Positions 7,316-14,572 are shown, counted from the first letter of the stretch. The stretch: 15,746 bases of DNA from TMED14 sp965657195 (GCA_965657195.1 CBFHNK010000037.1:1-15746); one strand, 5' to 3'. The notes: generated by a model not told the origin, from the sequence alone. Translations and numbers: made by a program.

Positions 7316-7580
7316 GGAAGAAGCCAAATTTCGGGAACTACTGGAGCAAAACTACACCTGGCCCGCACTGTACATGTTTAAATTCATTTGTCCCGCCGAC
7401 AATGAGTCCATTGCCCGCCTTCAGCAGCTCTTTGATCCCGAAGTAGCAGAGATTTCTCTTCGCCCATCCTCAAAAGGTACCTATGTATCCTTTACAGCCA
7501 AAGAGTTAATGCTCACCGTAGAAGCTGTAATGCAGCGCTACGAACAAGCCCGGGGGATCCCCGGGCTCATCAGTCTTTAG
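7314..7580 (+). CDS. DUF493 (YbeD-like) family protein
   Basis: This is a small cytoplasmic ACT-like ferredoxin-fold protein of 88 residues and of unknown function. The pattern WPALYMFKFICP, the central SLRPSSKGTYVSFTAKELM and the C-terminal GLISL match Bacteroidota members of DUF493. The E. coli relative YbeD is related structurally to regulatory ACT domains, but no ligand is established here. The ATG at 7314 shares a CATG with the start codon of the divergent AAA_28 gene. The TAG stop (7578-7580) shares bases with the TAA stop of convergent clpC, giving a 4-bp overlap. The gene is therefore bounded on both sides by overlaps. Its last ten or so codons form a GC-rich hairpin (7547-7567). Confidence 0.9.
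   Translation: MEEAKFRELLEQNYTWPALYMFKFICPADNESIARLQQLFDPEVAEISLRPSSKGTYVSFTAKELMLTVEAVMQRYEQARGIPGLISL
7547..7567. terminator. Coding-embedded, possibly bidirectional terminator hairpin
   Basis: AGCCCGGG (7547-7554) pairs perfectly with CCCGGGCT (7560-7567) around the 5-nt loop GGATC, all within the last codons of DUF493. On the plus strand it is followed by a short TCTTT just before the DUF493 stop. On the minus strand it begins nine bases after the clpC stop and is followed by TTGTT. Neither U-tract is strong, so termination is plausible but may be inefficient. Confidence 0.45.
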
Positions 7581-10189
7581 GCGCTAGGTTCGGTCCCTTC
7601 TGCAGGTTGCTCTTGGCCTTCGGCTGGCTGCTCTTTTGCGGATGGTTCGTTCCCGGCGGTTTGAGGCTCCTTTGCAGGCGTAATCGCCAAACTCAGAAGT
7701 TCAGCTCCCTCGGTACCCGAAAACACCACGGTGTCTCCGGGATGAAAAGTTCCCTTCACAATTTCTTCGGCCAAGGGGTCCTCAACGTAACGCTGAATAG
7801 CCCGTTGCAGCGGACGCGCTCCAAATTTCGGATCAAAGCCTTTGTCAGCTAAAAACGCTACGGCACTGTCCTCAATGTGCACATGGTACTCAAGTGTCTC
7901 CATTCGCTGAAGCAAGCTGCGAAGCTCAATGTGCACAATTTTAGCGATGTCTTCTTTTTCAAGCGGATCAAAGACTATAACGTCGTCGATTCGGTTGAGG
8001 AATTCCGGAGCAAACGCCTTTTTGAGCGCAGACTCAATCACTCCTTTTGCAAGGTCTTCAGAGCTGTCTTGGCGCGTTTTAGTGCCGAAGCCCACACCTG
8101 TTCCAAAATCCTTGAGCTGACGCGAACCGATGTTCGACGTCATGATAATTAGCGAATTTTTGAAGTCCACTTTGCGCCCGAGGCTGTCGGTCATGTGGCC
8201 GTCGTCCAGTGCCTGAAGCAAGAGATTGTACACATCCGGATGAGCCTTTTCTATTTCATCTAGAAGTACTACCGAATAGGGTTTACGGCGAACTTTTTCA
8301 GTGAGCTGACCGCCCTCTTCGTAGCCGACGTATCCCGGAGGCGCTCCAACCAGCCGCGAAATCGCAAACTTTTCCATGTACTCAGACATGTCGATGCGAA
8401 TCAGCGCGTCGGCAGAATCGAAGAGCTGGATTGCGATCTCTTTGGCGAGTTGGGTTTTTCCGACACCCGTTGGTCCGAGGAAAATAAATGATCCGACAGG
8501 TTTATTGGGGTCTTTGAGGCCTGCACGGTTGCGCTGAATAGCGCGAACCACCTTGCGAACCGCATCATCTTGTCCAATGATCTTGTTCTTAATGTCTTGC
8601 TCCATGGCAGCAAGCTTAACAAGTTCATCTTTAGACACTTTTCGCACCGGAATTCCGGTCATCATGGACACTACTTGCGCGATATCGTCCTCAGTCACGG
8701 GTGCGCGATTCTTGCGAACCTCCTCATCCCATTCAGACTGAACAAGTGCTAGTTTGTTCTCAATATTTTTTTCGTCGTCGCGAAGCTTAGCCGCCTCTTC
8801 GTAGCGTTGCTTTTTTACGACTTCCATTTTCTGCTTTCGCACGGCTTCGAGCTGCTCTTCGAGCTCGCGAACGCCCTCCGGGACCGAAATAGACCCTAAG
8901 TGCACGCGACTTCCAGCTTCATCTAAAGCATCGATCGCCTTGTCGGGAAGGAAGCGGTCAGGTACGTAGCGAACCGTGAGTGCGACACATGCAGCTAGTG
9001 CCTCATCTGTGTACGCAACGTTGTGGTGCTCTTCGTACTTGGATTTTAAATTCTGTAGAATCTGAAGCGTTTCAGCTGGGGTAGGGGGGTCGACGATAAC
9101 TTTTTGAAAGCGGCGCTCAAGGGCGCCATCCTTTTCGATATACTGACGGTATTCGTCGAGGGTCGTCGCTCCGATGCACTGAATCTCCCCGCGCGCCAGG
9201 GCTGGCTTGAACATGTTGCTCGCGTCGAGTGAGCCCGTGGCTCCGCCTGCACCCACAATGGTGTGGATTTCGTCGATAAACAATATGATGTCGTCGTTTT
9301 TCTCGAGCTCGTTCATAAGTGCTTTCATGCGCTCTTCGAACTGGCCGCGGTACTTGGTTCCGGCGACGAGGCTGGCCAAGTCGAGGGTCACAACACGCTT
9401 ACCAAACAGCACACGGCTCACTTGCTTCTGTACGATTTTGAGCGCGAGGCCCTCTGCAATTGCGGATTTACCGACGCCGGGTTCACCAATGAGAAGAGGA
9501 TTGTTCTTTTTGCGGCGGCTCAGTACTTGACTGACGCGTTCAATCTCTTTTTCGCGGCCTACCACGGGGTCGAGTTTGTCTTCGATAGCCAACTTGGTCA
9601 GGTCGCGGCCAAAATTATCGAGAACAGGGGTTTTACTCTTGGGATCTCCCGCTTTACCTGGACGAGGAGCGCTTCCGCGCACTGGTTCATCATCGTCGTC
9701 CTCACCGCTCATTGCAGCTGAAGGACTCGTGCCACGGTCTGATTTGCGATCTTCCATAAAACGACTCTGATACTCTGTTTTTACGGTCTCGTAGTCAATG
9801 CCAAAACTGCGCAGTACCGAAGCTACTGGATCGTTTTCGTTTCTTAGGATACAAAGCAAGAGGTGGGCTGTACGGATCACGGGGCTTCCGTAGAGCTTTG
9901 CTTCCAGAAAGGTGGTTTTAAGCGCCTTTTCAGCTTGGCGGGTCAACGGTATGTTTTTGCGACTTAATGTCGGATTCTCTACAAGTTGGTGCAGGGCTTC
10001 AACTTTTTGGCGAACCTCGAGTAAATCCACACCAAGCGCTTGAAGTAATTCAATTGCGGAACCCGCTCCTTCACGCACTAAACCCAGTACCAGGTGTTCG
10101 GTTCCGATACTGTCGTGACCCAGGCGAAGCGCCTCTTCTTTAGCATATCCGATGACGTCTTTGACGCGCGGCGAGAAATTTTCATCCAT
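7577..10189 (-). CDS. clpC: ATP-dependent Clp protease ATP-binding subunit ClpC
   Basis: ClpC is a hexameric AAA+ unfoldase that feeds proteins to ClpP. The 870 residues show two N-terminal Clp repeats (about 1-145), a DDDDE-containing linker (about 150-190), AAA-1 with GEPGVGKS (235-242) and FIDEIH (304-309), and a UVR/middle-domain coiled coil (about 440-485). AAA-2 follows with GPTGVGKT (572-579) and LLDEIEKAH (642-650). The VGF tripeptide (699-701) corresponds to the IGF-type loop that docks ClpP, and the C-terminal D2 small domain follows. The last 30 residues are a low-complexity E/Q/P/A tail with two QPAEG copies. The MDENFSPRVKDVI start is canonical. It diverges from gyrA over 162 bp and shares stop-codon bases with DUF493. 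Confidence 0.97.
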   Translation of the reverse strand: MDENFSPRVKDVIGYAKEEALRLGHDSIGTEHLVLGLVREGAGSAIELLQALGVDLLEVRQKVEALHQLVENPTLSRKNIPLTRQAEKALKTTFLEAKLYGSPVIRTAHLLLCILRNENDPVASVLRSFGIDYETVKTEYQSRFMEDRKSDRGTSPSAAMSGEDDDDEPVRGSAPRPGKAGDPKSKTPVLDNFGRDLTKLAIEDKLDPVVGREKEIERVSQVLSRRKKNNPLLIGEPGVGKSAIAEGLALKIVQKQVSRVLFGKRVVTLDLASLVAGTKYRGQFEERMKALMNELEKNDDIILFIDEIHTIVGAGGATGSLDASNMFKPALARGEIQCIGATTLDEYRQYIEKDGALERRFQKVIVDPPTPAETLQILQNLKSKYEEHHNVAYTDEALAACVALTVRYVPDRFLPDKAIDALDEAGSRVHLGSISVPEGVRELEEQLEAVRKQKMEVVKKQRYEEAAKLRDDEKNIENKLALVQSEWDEEVRKNRAPVTEDDIAQVVSMMTGIPVRKVSKDELVKLAAMEQDIKNKIIGQDDAVRKVVRAIQRNRAGLKDPNKPVGSFIFLGPTGVGKTQLAKEIAIQLFDSADALIRIDMSEYMEKFAISRLVGAPPGYVGYEEGGQLTEKVRRKPYSVVLLDEIEKAHPDVYNLLLQALDDGHMTDSLGRKVDFKNSLIIMTSNIGSRQLKDFGTGVGFGTKTRQDSSEDLAKGVIESALKKAFAPEFLNRIDDVIVFDPLEKEDIAKIVHIELRSLLQRMETLEYHVHIEDSAVAFLADKGFDPKFGARPLQRAIQRYVEDPLAEEIVKGTFHPGDTVVFSGTEGAELLSLAITPAKEPQTAGNEPSAKEQPAEGQEQPAEGTEPSA

Positions 10190-10194
10190 ACCCC

Positions 10195-10202
10195 CAAAGT
10201 AA
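10195..10202 (-). promoter_or_regulatory. Candidate -7 element of clpC (leaderless type)
   Basis: On the minus strand TTACTTTG (complement of 10195-10202) is one mismatch from TAnnTTTG and ends five bases before the clpC ATG, so initiation would be at or beside the start codon. No -33 element is clear at 19-21 nt upstream. An AT-rich segment (10240-10256) lies further upstream. Confidence 0.3.
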
Positions 10203-10270
10203 CCAATGCTGTGCCAACTCGCAGTGCATTCGCTTAACTCATATTTATAAACAACAGAATGTGCATAAAA

Positions 10271-10296
10271 CCTTGGAAAAGCCTAGGTTTTCAAGG
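10271..10296. promoter_or_regulatory. Imperfect dyad in the clpC-gyrA divergent region
   Basis: CCTTG, AAAA and then a self-complementary CCTAGG, followed by TTTT and CAAGG, form an inverted repeat centred at about 10284. Two extra G (10276 and 10281) lie on the left side. It sits upstream of the gyrA -7 element and roughly 80-110 bp upstream of clpC, a position suited to an operator for either gene. No known regulator motif is recognised. Confidence 0.35.
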
Positions 10297-10318
10297 GTGT
10301 TCTGAGTGCTAGCTCTCG

Positions 10319-10326
10319 TATTTTTG
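10319..10326 (+). promoter_or_regulatory. -7 element of the gyrA promoter
   Basis: TATTTTTG is a perfect match to the Bacteroidota -7 consensus TAnnTTTG and lies 25 nt before the gyrA ATG, implying a leader of about 20 nt. The -33 region (around 10296-10302, GTGTTCTG) is a poor match to TTTG, so this may be a weak or activated promoter. Confidence 0.55.
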
Positions 10327-10351
10327 AAGGATCTACAAGTGAACTGACATT

Positions 10352-12871
10352 ATGGCCGAAGGCGAACGTATTATTCCAATTAACATTGAGGAGGAAATGA
10401 AGACCTCCTATATCGACTACTCGATGTCGGTAATTGTTTCTCGGGCACTTCCCGATGTGCGCGACGGACTCAAGCCCGTCCACCGTCGTGTCCTCTACGG
10501 AATGAACGAGATGGGCAACCACTCGTACAAGTCGTACAAGAAATCCGCACTCGTGGTAGGTGAGGTTATGGGTAAGTACCACCCCCACGGAGATTCCGCG
10601 ATCTACGACACCATTGTGCGTATGGCCCAGGAATGGAGCCTGCGCTACATGTTGGTCGATGGCCAAGGAAACTTTGGTTCAATGGACGGCGACGCCCCCG
10701 CGGCAATGCGCTACACCGAAGTCCGCATGCGCAAGATCACCGAAGAATTGGTGCGCGACATTGACAAGGACACGGTTGACTTCAAACTGAACTACGACGA
10801 CTCTCGCGAGGAGCCCACGGTGCTTCCGACGCGGATTCCTGCGCTCCTAGTGAATGGTGCATCAGGTATCGCCGTAGGTATGGCGACCAATATGCCGCCG
10901 CACAACCTCACTGAGGCGATTAATGCTACCATTGCGTACATCGATAACAACGAGGTTGAAGTTATTGACTTAATGAAGCATATTTCTGCTCCGGACTTCC
11001 CAACGGGCGGAACTATTTATGGCTACGACGGCGTTCGCGAAGCGTTTGAAACGGGACGTGGCCGCATCGTGCTGCGCGCAAAGGCTCACATCGAAGAGGT
11101 CAACGGCCGCGACTGCATCATTGTTTCAGAAATTCCGTACCAGGTCAACAAGGCCGACATGATCAAGAAGACCGCAGATTTGGTCGACGAGAAAAAGTTG
11201 GACGGTATTTCTGATATACGGGACGAGTCCGACCGCAACGGAATGCGCATTGTATATGTGTGCAAGCGCGAAGCGGTTCCGAACGTGGTGCTGAATAAGT
11301 TGTACAAGTACACGCAACTTCAGTCGAGCTTTAGCGTAAACAACATCGCGCTGGTCAATGGCCGTCCGATGATGCTCAATCTCAAGGACATGATTAAGTA
11401 CTTTGTCGAGCACCGCCACGAGGTGGTGGTTCGCCGTTCGAAGTACGAACTTTCTGAAGCAAAAAAGCGAGCACATGTTCTCGAAGGTCTCCTTATCGCA
11501 ATCGACAATCTGGATGCGGTAATTAAGTTGATTCGTGCAAGCCAGACGGTGGACATCGCGAAAGAGGGCCTAATGAGCAATTTTGGTTTAAGCGAGATTC
11601 AATCAAAGGCTATTCTTGAACTTCGCCTTCAAAAGCTCACCGGTCTAGAGCGTGACAAGCTGAAGGCCGAGTACAACGAGCTCATGGAGCAAATCGCATA
11701 CCTGCAGCGAATTCTCGACGAAGTGGATTTGCGCATGCAGATCATTAAAGATGAATTGATTGAAGTTCGGGATAAGTTCGGTGACGAGCGCCGCACCTTA
11801 ATTGACTTCTCGGGTGGCGACATGCGAATGGAGGACATGATTGCTGATGAAGAGGTGGTCATTACCGTTTCGCACATGGGGTACGTAAAGCGCACCGCAT
11901 TGAGCGAGTACAAAACACAGAGTAGGGGAGGCGTTGGTTCTCGTGGTGCGAATACCCGGGATGAAGACTTTATCGAGCATGTGTTTGTTGCCACCAATCA
12001 CAATTACTTGCTCTTCTTTACCGAGCAAGGGCGCTGCTTCTGGTTGCGCGTGTACGAGATTCCGGAAGGAAACCGAACGAGCAAAGGAAAGGCTGTGGTA
12101 AATCTGATCAACTTACCGAGTGACGATAAGGTTCGAGCCTACATTAATACAAAAGACCTCAAAGATGAGGCCTATGTAAATAGTCATTATGTGGTGCTGT
12201 GTACCGTGAAGGGCATCATTAAAAAGACAACCCTAGAAGCCTACAGCCGGCCACGTGCCAACGGAATTCATGCGATTGGCGTCCGAGACGGAGATCGACT
12301 TTTGGAAGCACGACTAACTGATGGCACGAACGAAATCGTAATGGCCGTGCGCAGTGGCAAGGCAATCCGATTCCCAGAAGCAAAAGTGCGTCCGATGGGC
12401 CGCGGAGCCTCCGGTGTTCGCGCCATGGCGCTCGACACCGAGAACGATGAGGTTGTAGGCATGGTCTGTGCGGTCAGCGAGCAGGATTCAATCTTAGTGG
12501 TTAGCGAAAACGGCTATGGAAAGCGCACGCTTGTCGAGGACTACCGTATCACCAACCGCGGAGGTAAGGGTGTTAAGACGCTCAATGTCACCGACAAAAC
12601 CGGCGACGTGATTGCAGTCAAAGACATCACCGACGAGGACGATTTGATGATTACTACGAAGCGCGGAATCATGATTCGCATGGCGGCTGCCGACCTGCGT
12701 GTCATGGGCCGTGCGACCCAAGGTGTTCGCTTGATCAACCTGAAGTCTGGAGAGTCCATCGCATCGGTCGCCAAGGTGCCGGCTTCTGAGCCTGAAGAAC
12801 TGGTCGAAGGACTCGAGGGGGGACCCGAGGCAGGTGCCGCGCCTGAAGTAGGGGAGGCCAGTGCGGAATAA
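10352..12871 (+). CDS. gyrA: DNA gyrase subunit A
   Basis: This is the DNA-cleaving subunit of gyrase, which introduces negative supercoils with GyrB. The 839 residues comprise the winged-helix/tower/coiled-coil core and the beta-pinwheel C-terminal domain (about 500-805). The catalytic tyrosine is Y121 in AAMRYTE. The quinolone-determining region KYHPHGDSAIYD keeps the wild-type S82 and D86. In the first pinwheel blade the canonical GyrA box QRRGGKG is replaced by QSRGGVG (523-529). A closer copy, TNRGGKG (734-740), occurs in a later blade. Both are usual in Bacteroidota GyrA as I recall. The end is a short acidic, Gly/Ala-rich tail (about 811-839). The presence of box-like motifs and the sequence favour GyrA over ParC. 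A strong terminator follows. Confidence 0.97.
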   Translation: MAEGERIIPINIEEEMKTSYIDYSMSVIVSRALPDVRDGLKPVHRRVLYGMNEMGNHSYKSYKKSALVVGEVMGKYHPHGDSAIYDTIVRMAQEWSLRYMLVDGQGNFGSMDGDAPAAMRYTEVRMRKITEELVRDIDKDTVDFKLNYDDSREEPTVLPTRIPALLVNGASGIAVGMATNMPPHNLTEAINATIAYIDNNEVEVIDLMKHISAPDFPTGGTIYGYDGVREAFETGRGRIVLRAKAHIEEVNGRDCIIVSEIPYQVNKADMIKKTADLVDEKKLDGISDIRDESDRNGMRIVYVCKREAVPNVVLNKLYKYTQLQSSFSVNNIALVNGRPMMLNLKDMIKYFVEHRHEVVVRRSKYELSEAKKRAHVLEGLLIAIDNLDAVIKLIRASQTVDIAKEGLMSNFGLSEIQSKAILELRLQKLTGLERDKLKAEYNELMEQIAYLQRILDEVDLRMQIIKDELIEVRDKFGDERRTLIDFSGGDMRMEDMIADEEVVITVSHMGYVKRTALSEYKTQSRGGVGSRGANTRDEDFIEHVFVATNHNYLLFFTEQGRCFWLRVYEIPEGNRTSKGKAVVNLINLPSDDKVRAYINTKDLKDEAYVNSHYVVLCTVKGIIKKTTLEAYSRPRANGIHAIGVRDGDRLLEARLTDGTNEIVMAVRSGKAIRFPEAKVRPMGRGASGVRAMALDTENDEVVGMVCAVSEQDSILVVSENGYGKRTLVEDYRITNRGGKGVKTLNVTDKTGDVIAVKDITDEDDLMITTKRGIMIRMAAADLRVMGRATQGVRLINLKSGESIASVAKVPASEPEELVEGLEGGPEAGAAPEVGEASAE

Positions 12872-12896
12872 TTTTCGGTTAATCCTCATTGGAATG

Positions 12897-12920
12897 AAGG
12901 CCCCGCTCAGCGGGGCCTTT
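12897..12920 (+). terminator. Rho-independent terminator of gyrA
   Basis: AAGGCCCCGC (12897-12906) pairs with GCGGGGCCTT (12910-12919) around a TCA triloop, and TTTATCTTT follows. The hairpin starts 25 nt after the gyrA stop. Its T-rich tail overlaps the -7 box of the next gene. Confidence 0.9.
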
Positions 12921-12927
12921 ATCTTTG
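12920..12927 (+). promoter_or_regulatory. -7 element of the TPR-protein promoter, fused to the gyrA terminator tail
   Basis: TATCTTTG perfectly matches TAnnTTTG and ends 16 nt before the TPR-protein ATG at 12944, implying a leader of about ten bases. The spacer and -33 positions are occupied by the gyrA terminator stem, so no -33 TTTG is possible at the normal distance. Confidence 0.55.
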
Positions 12928-12943
12928 TGGCAAATACGTACTT

Positions 12944-14239
12944 ATGAAAAAGGTTCTTTTTGCTGTATTTGCTGGCTCTGCGCTGTTCGTGCAGGCACAA
13001 GACGGCCCCAAGATTTCAAGTGCCAAGATCGCCCTGAACGCAGGGGATCTCATGGAAGCAAAGCGCTACATCGACGAAGCCAAAGCTTCAGTTGACGCGT
13101 TAGCACCAGAGGCCCGTAACCCCAAGTTGATGCCCAAGTACTTGCTGTACCGCGGTGATGTGTACTACGCACTGTTCAACGAACCCTCGAGCAAGAACAT
13201 CGAGACGCTCAACGAGGCAACTGCGGCGTACGCAGACCTTTTGGCGTACGAAAAGGCTTTGGGCAAAATCAAGTTGGCGAAGGCGTCTGAAGAAAAGCTT
13301 CCGTTGCTTGCACAAGCTTATGTAGGTCTCGCTGAAGACTTTAACTTCAATCAGAACGACAAGGCTTCATCGATTGCGGCGTACGAAAAGGCGATTGCCA
13401 CACGTGCTGTGTTGGGCCAACTCGACACCACCAACATGTCGTACGTAGCCTACTTGACGATGGAGACAGGCGACAAGGCCAAGGCCGAGCAGTTGTTTAA
13501 GAAGCTAGTTGAGCTCGAGTACAAGGGTATCCAGTGGACCGGAATTCTGGCCGAAGATGGCAAGCGCTACCCGTTCCCAGACAAGGCAACCTTGGACATG
13601 TACATCCAAATGGAGAAGGCGAGCGAGCCCCAGCGCACCGAGAGCATTTTGGTTGATTTCTACATCCGCCTGCTGTTCATGTACATCGAAGACAAGCGCC
13701 CAGCCGATTTTGACGCATTAGTCAAAGTGGCCCGTGCGAAGTTCCCGATGAACGACGACCTATTGAAGCTTGAGCTTCAGGCATACTTGGATCGTGAAGA
13801 TTTCAACGGTGCGATCTCGAAGCTCGAAGAGGCACTTGCGAAAGAGCCCAGCAATCCGCTGTACTTGTACAACGCCGGATTCTTGTACCACCAGAAACTC
13901 AAGAATACCCCAAAAGGAATCGAGTACTACGAGCGCGCAATTGCTGCCGATGATAAGTACGTAGACGCAATCTACATGCTTGGCCTGGTGTACATTGACG
14001 AGAGCAATGTGTATGTGGAGAAAATCAATGCGCTGCCGCGCAACGCCACTCAGAAGCAGTACGACGAACTCAACAAGAAGAAAGATGACGAGCTGAAGAA
14101 GGCGTTGTCGTACTTCGAGCGTTCGTATGCGATTCAGCCTAAGGACTCCGCTACGCTTGAGGCACTTCGTGAGGTGTACTACAAGTTGAGCCGCTACGAG
14201 GACGTGAAGCGGATTACTGCGGAGATTACCGAGCTGTAA
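12944..14239 (+). CDS. Secreted tetratricopeptide-repeat protein
   Basis: This 431-residue protein has a Sec signal peptide, MKKVLFAVFAGSALFVQA, with likely cleavage before QDG. There is no lipobox cysteine, so it is probably periplasmic. The mature part consists of helical TPR-like repeats, clearest at about 121-154, 166-192, 272-304 and 305-338, and again from 339 onwards. In the last group the repeat at 339-400 is interrupted by about 30 charged residues rich in K, N, E and D (NKKKDDELKKAL), likely an extended helix. A TPR protein directly after gyrA is a pattern I recall from other Bacteroidota genomes. Function is unknown; TPR proteins act as scaffolds. It has its own promoter and terminator, so it is a single-gene unit. 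Confidence 0.9.
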   Translation: MKKVLFAVFAGSALFVQAQDGPKISSAKIALNAGDLMEAKRYIDEAKASVDALAPEARNPKLMPKYLLYRGDVYYALFNEPSSKNIETLNEATAAYADLLAYEKALGKIKLAKASEEKLPLLAQAYVGLAEDFNFNQNDKASSIAAYEKAIATRAVLGQLDTTNMSYVAYLTMETGDKAKAEQLFKKLVELEYKGIQWTGILAEDGKRYPFPDKATLDMYIQMEKASEPQRTESILVDFYIRLLFMYIEDKRPADFDALVKVARAKFPMNDDLLKLELQAYLDREDFNGAISKLEEALAKEPSNPLYLYNAGFLYHQKLKNTPKGIEYYERAIAADDKYVDAIYMLGLVYIDESNVYVEKINALPRNATQKQYDELNKKKDDELKKALSYFERSYAIQPKDSATLEALREVYYKLSRYEDVKRITAEITEL

Positions 14240-14263
14240 GCTTCATTCGTTAAATGTTGATAG

Positions 14264-14289
14264 CGCCCGCGGAAGCGGGCGTTTTTTTT
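14264..14289 (+). terminator. Rho-independent terminator of the TPR-protein gene
   Basis: CGCCCGC (14264-14270) pairs with GCGGGCG (14275-14281) around a GGAA tetraloop, followed by eight consecutive T (14282-14289). It starts 24 nt after the TPR-gene stop. Confidence 0.92.
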
Positions 14290-14294
14290 AGTAG

Positions 14295-14365
14295 TGGTTG
14301 CTGGCTTGTGGTTTCTTGTTCCTTGTGGTTGGCTTTTTGTTTCTCGTTTCTTGTGGGTTGGGGGC
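14295..14365. repeat. Degenerate G/T-rich intergenic repeats
   Basis: CTTGTGGTT occurs at 14305-14313 and 14322-14330, with a variant CTTGTGGGTT at 14350-14359. They are interspersed with TTTCTTGTT and TTTCTCGTTTCTTG. The tract is strongly strand-biased (G and T on the plus strand, A and C on the minus). Similar CAAGAAAC/GAGAAAC-type tracts occur between genes in some Bacteroidota genomes as far as I recall. Confidence 0.6.
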
Positions 14366-14488
14366 AGTGGGACCATGGTCAAGGGCCGGTAGACTGAGAA
14401 TCACAGAAAGTGTACGTTGTGGGTCTGTTTGAAAGAGTAATTAACATAATATATATTATAGGATAAATATTCGTGAGAAATTTTGAAA

Positions 14489-14504
14489 TCCGGTTATAAC
14501 CGGA
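14489..14504. promoter_or_regulatory. 16-bp perfect palindrome, possible protein-binding site
   Basis: TCCGGTTATAACCGGA is fully self-complementary. It lies in the spacer, about 70 bp beyond the dnaE stop on one side and 15 bp before a short ATG frame on the other. No U-tract follows, so it does not look like a terminator. The factor, if any, is unknown. Confidence 0.35.
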
Positions 14505-14518
14505 CGCAAACGTTTAAA

Positions 14519-14572
14519 ATGGGAAATTTTGGGTTCGAGAAATTGGAGCGTATTCTTCTCCGCAAGCGATAG
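14519..14572 (+). pseudogene. Possible 5' remnant of a four-helix-bundle (S23-type) protein gene
   Basis: An ATG opens a 17-codon frame, MGNFGFEKLERILLRKR, ending in TAG. From memory its first nine residues resemble the start of Bacteroidota four-helix-bundle (S23-related) proteins, which typically go on with a V-W-Q/K segment after FEKLE. Here the similarity ends and a stop follows. The stop lies three bases before the dnaE stop codon on the other strand. The match is short, so chance is a real alternative. Confidence 0.25.

Noticed and set aside
10610..10700. Quinolone-resistance substitution in GyrA
   Set aside because: The residues at the E. coli S83 and D87 positions are the wild-type serine and aspartate (S82 and D86).
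12494..13000. Minus-strand frame of 168 codons across the gyrA 3' end and TPR gene start
   Set aside because: It is antisense to two well-supported genes, crosses a terminator and promoter, and has no recognisable protein features.
14194..14382. Minus-strand 62-codon frame over the G/T repeats
   Set aside because: It runs through the TPR-gene terminator and repeats, and its Lys/Thr/Pro-rich product reflects the repeat composition only.
14290..14400. CRISPR array
   Set aside because: The repeats are short, uneven in spacing and degenerate, with no constant spacer length and no cas genes nearby.
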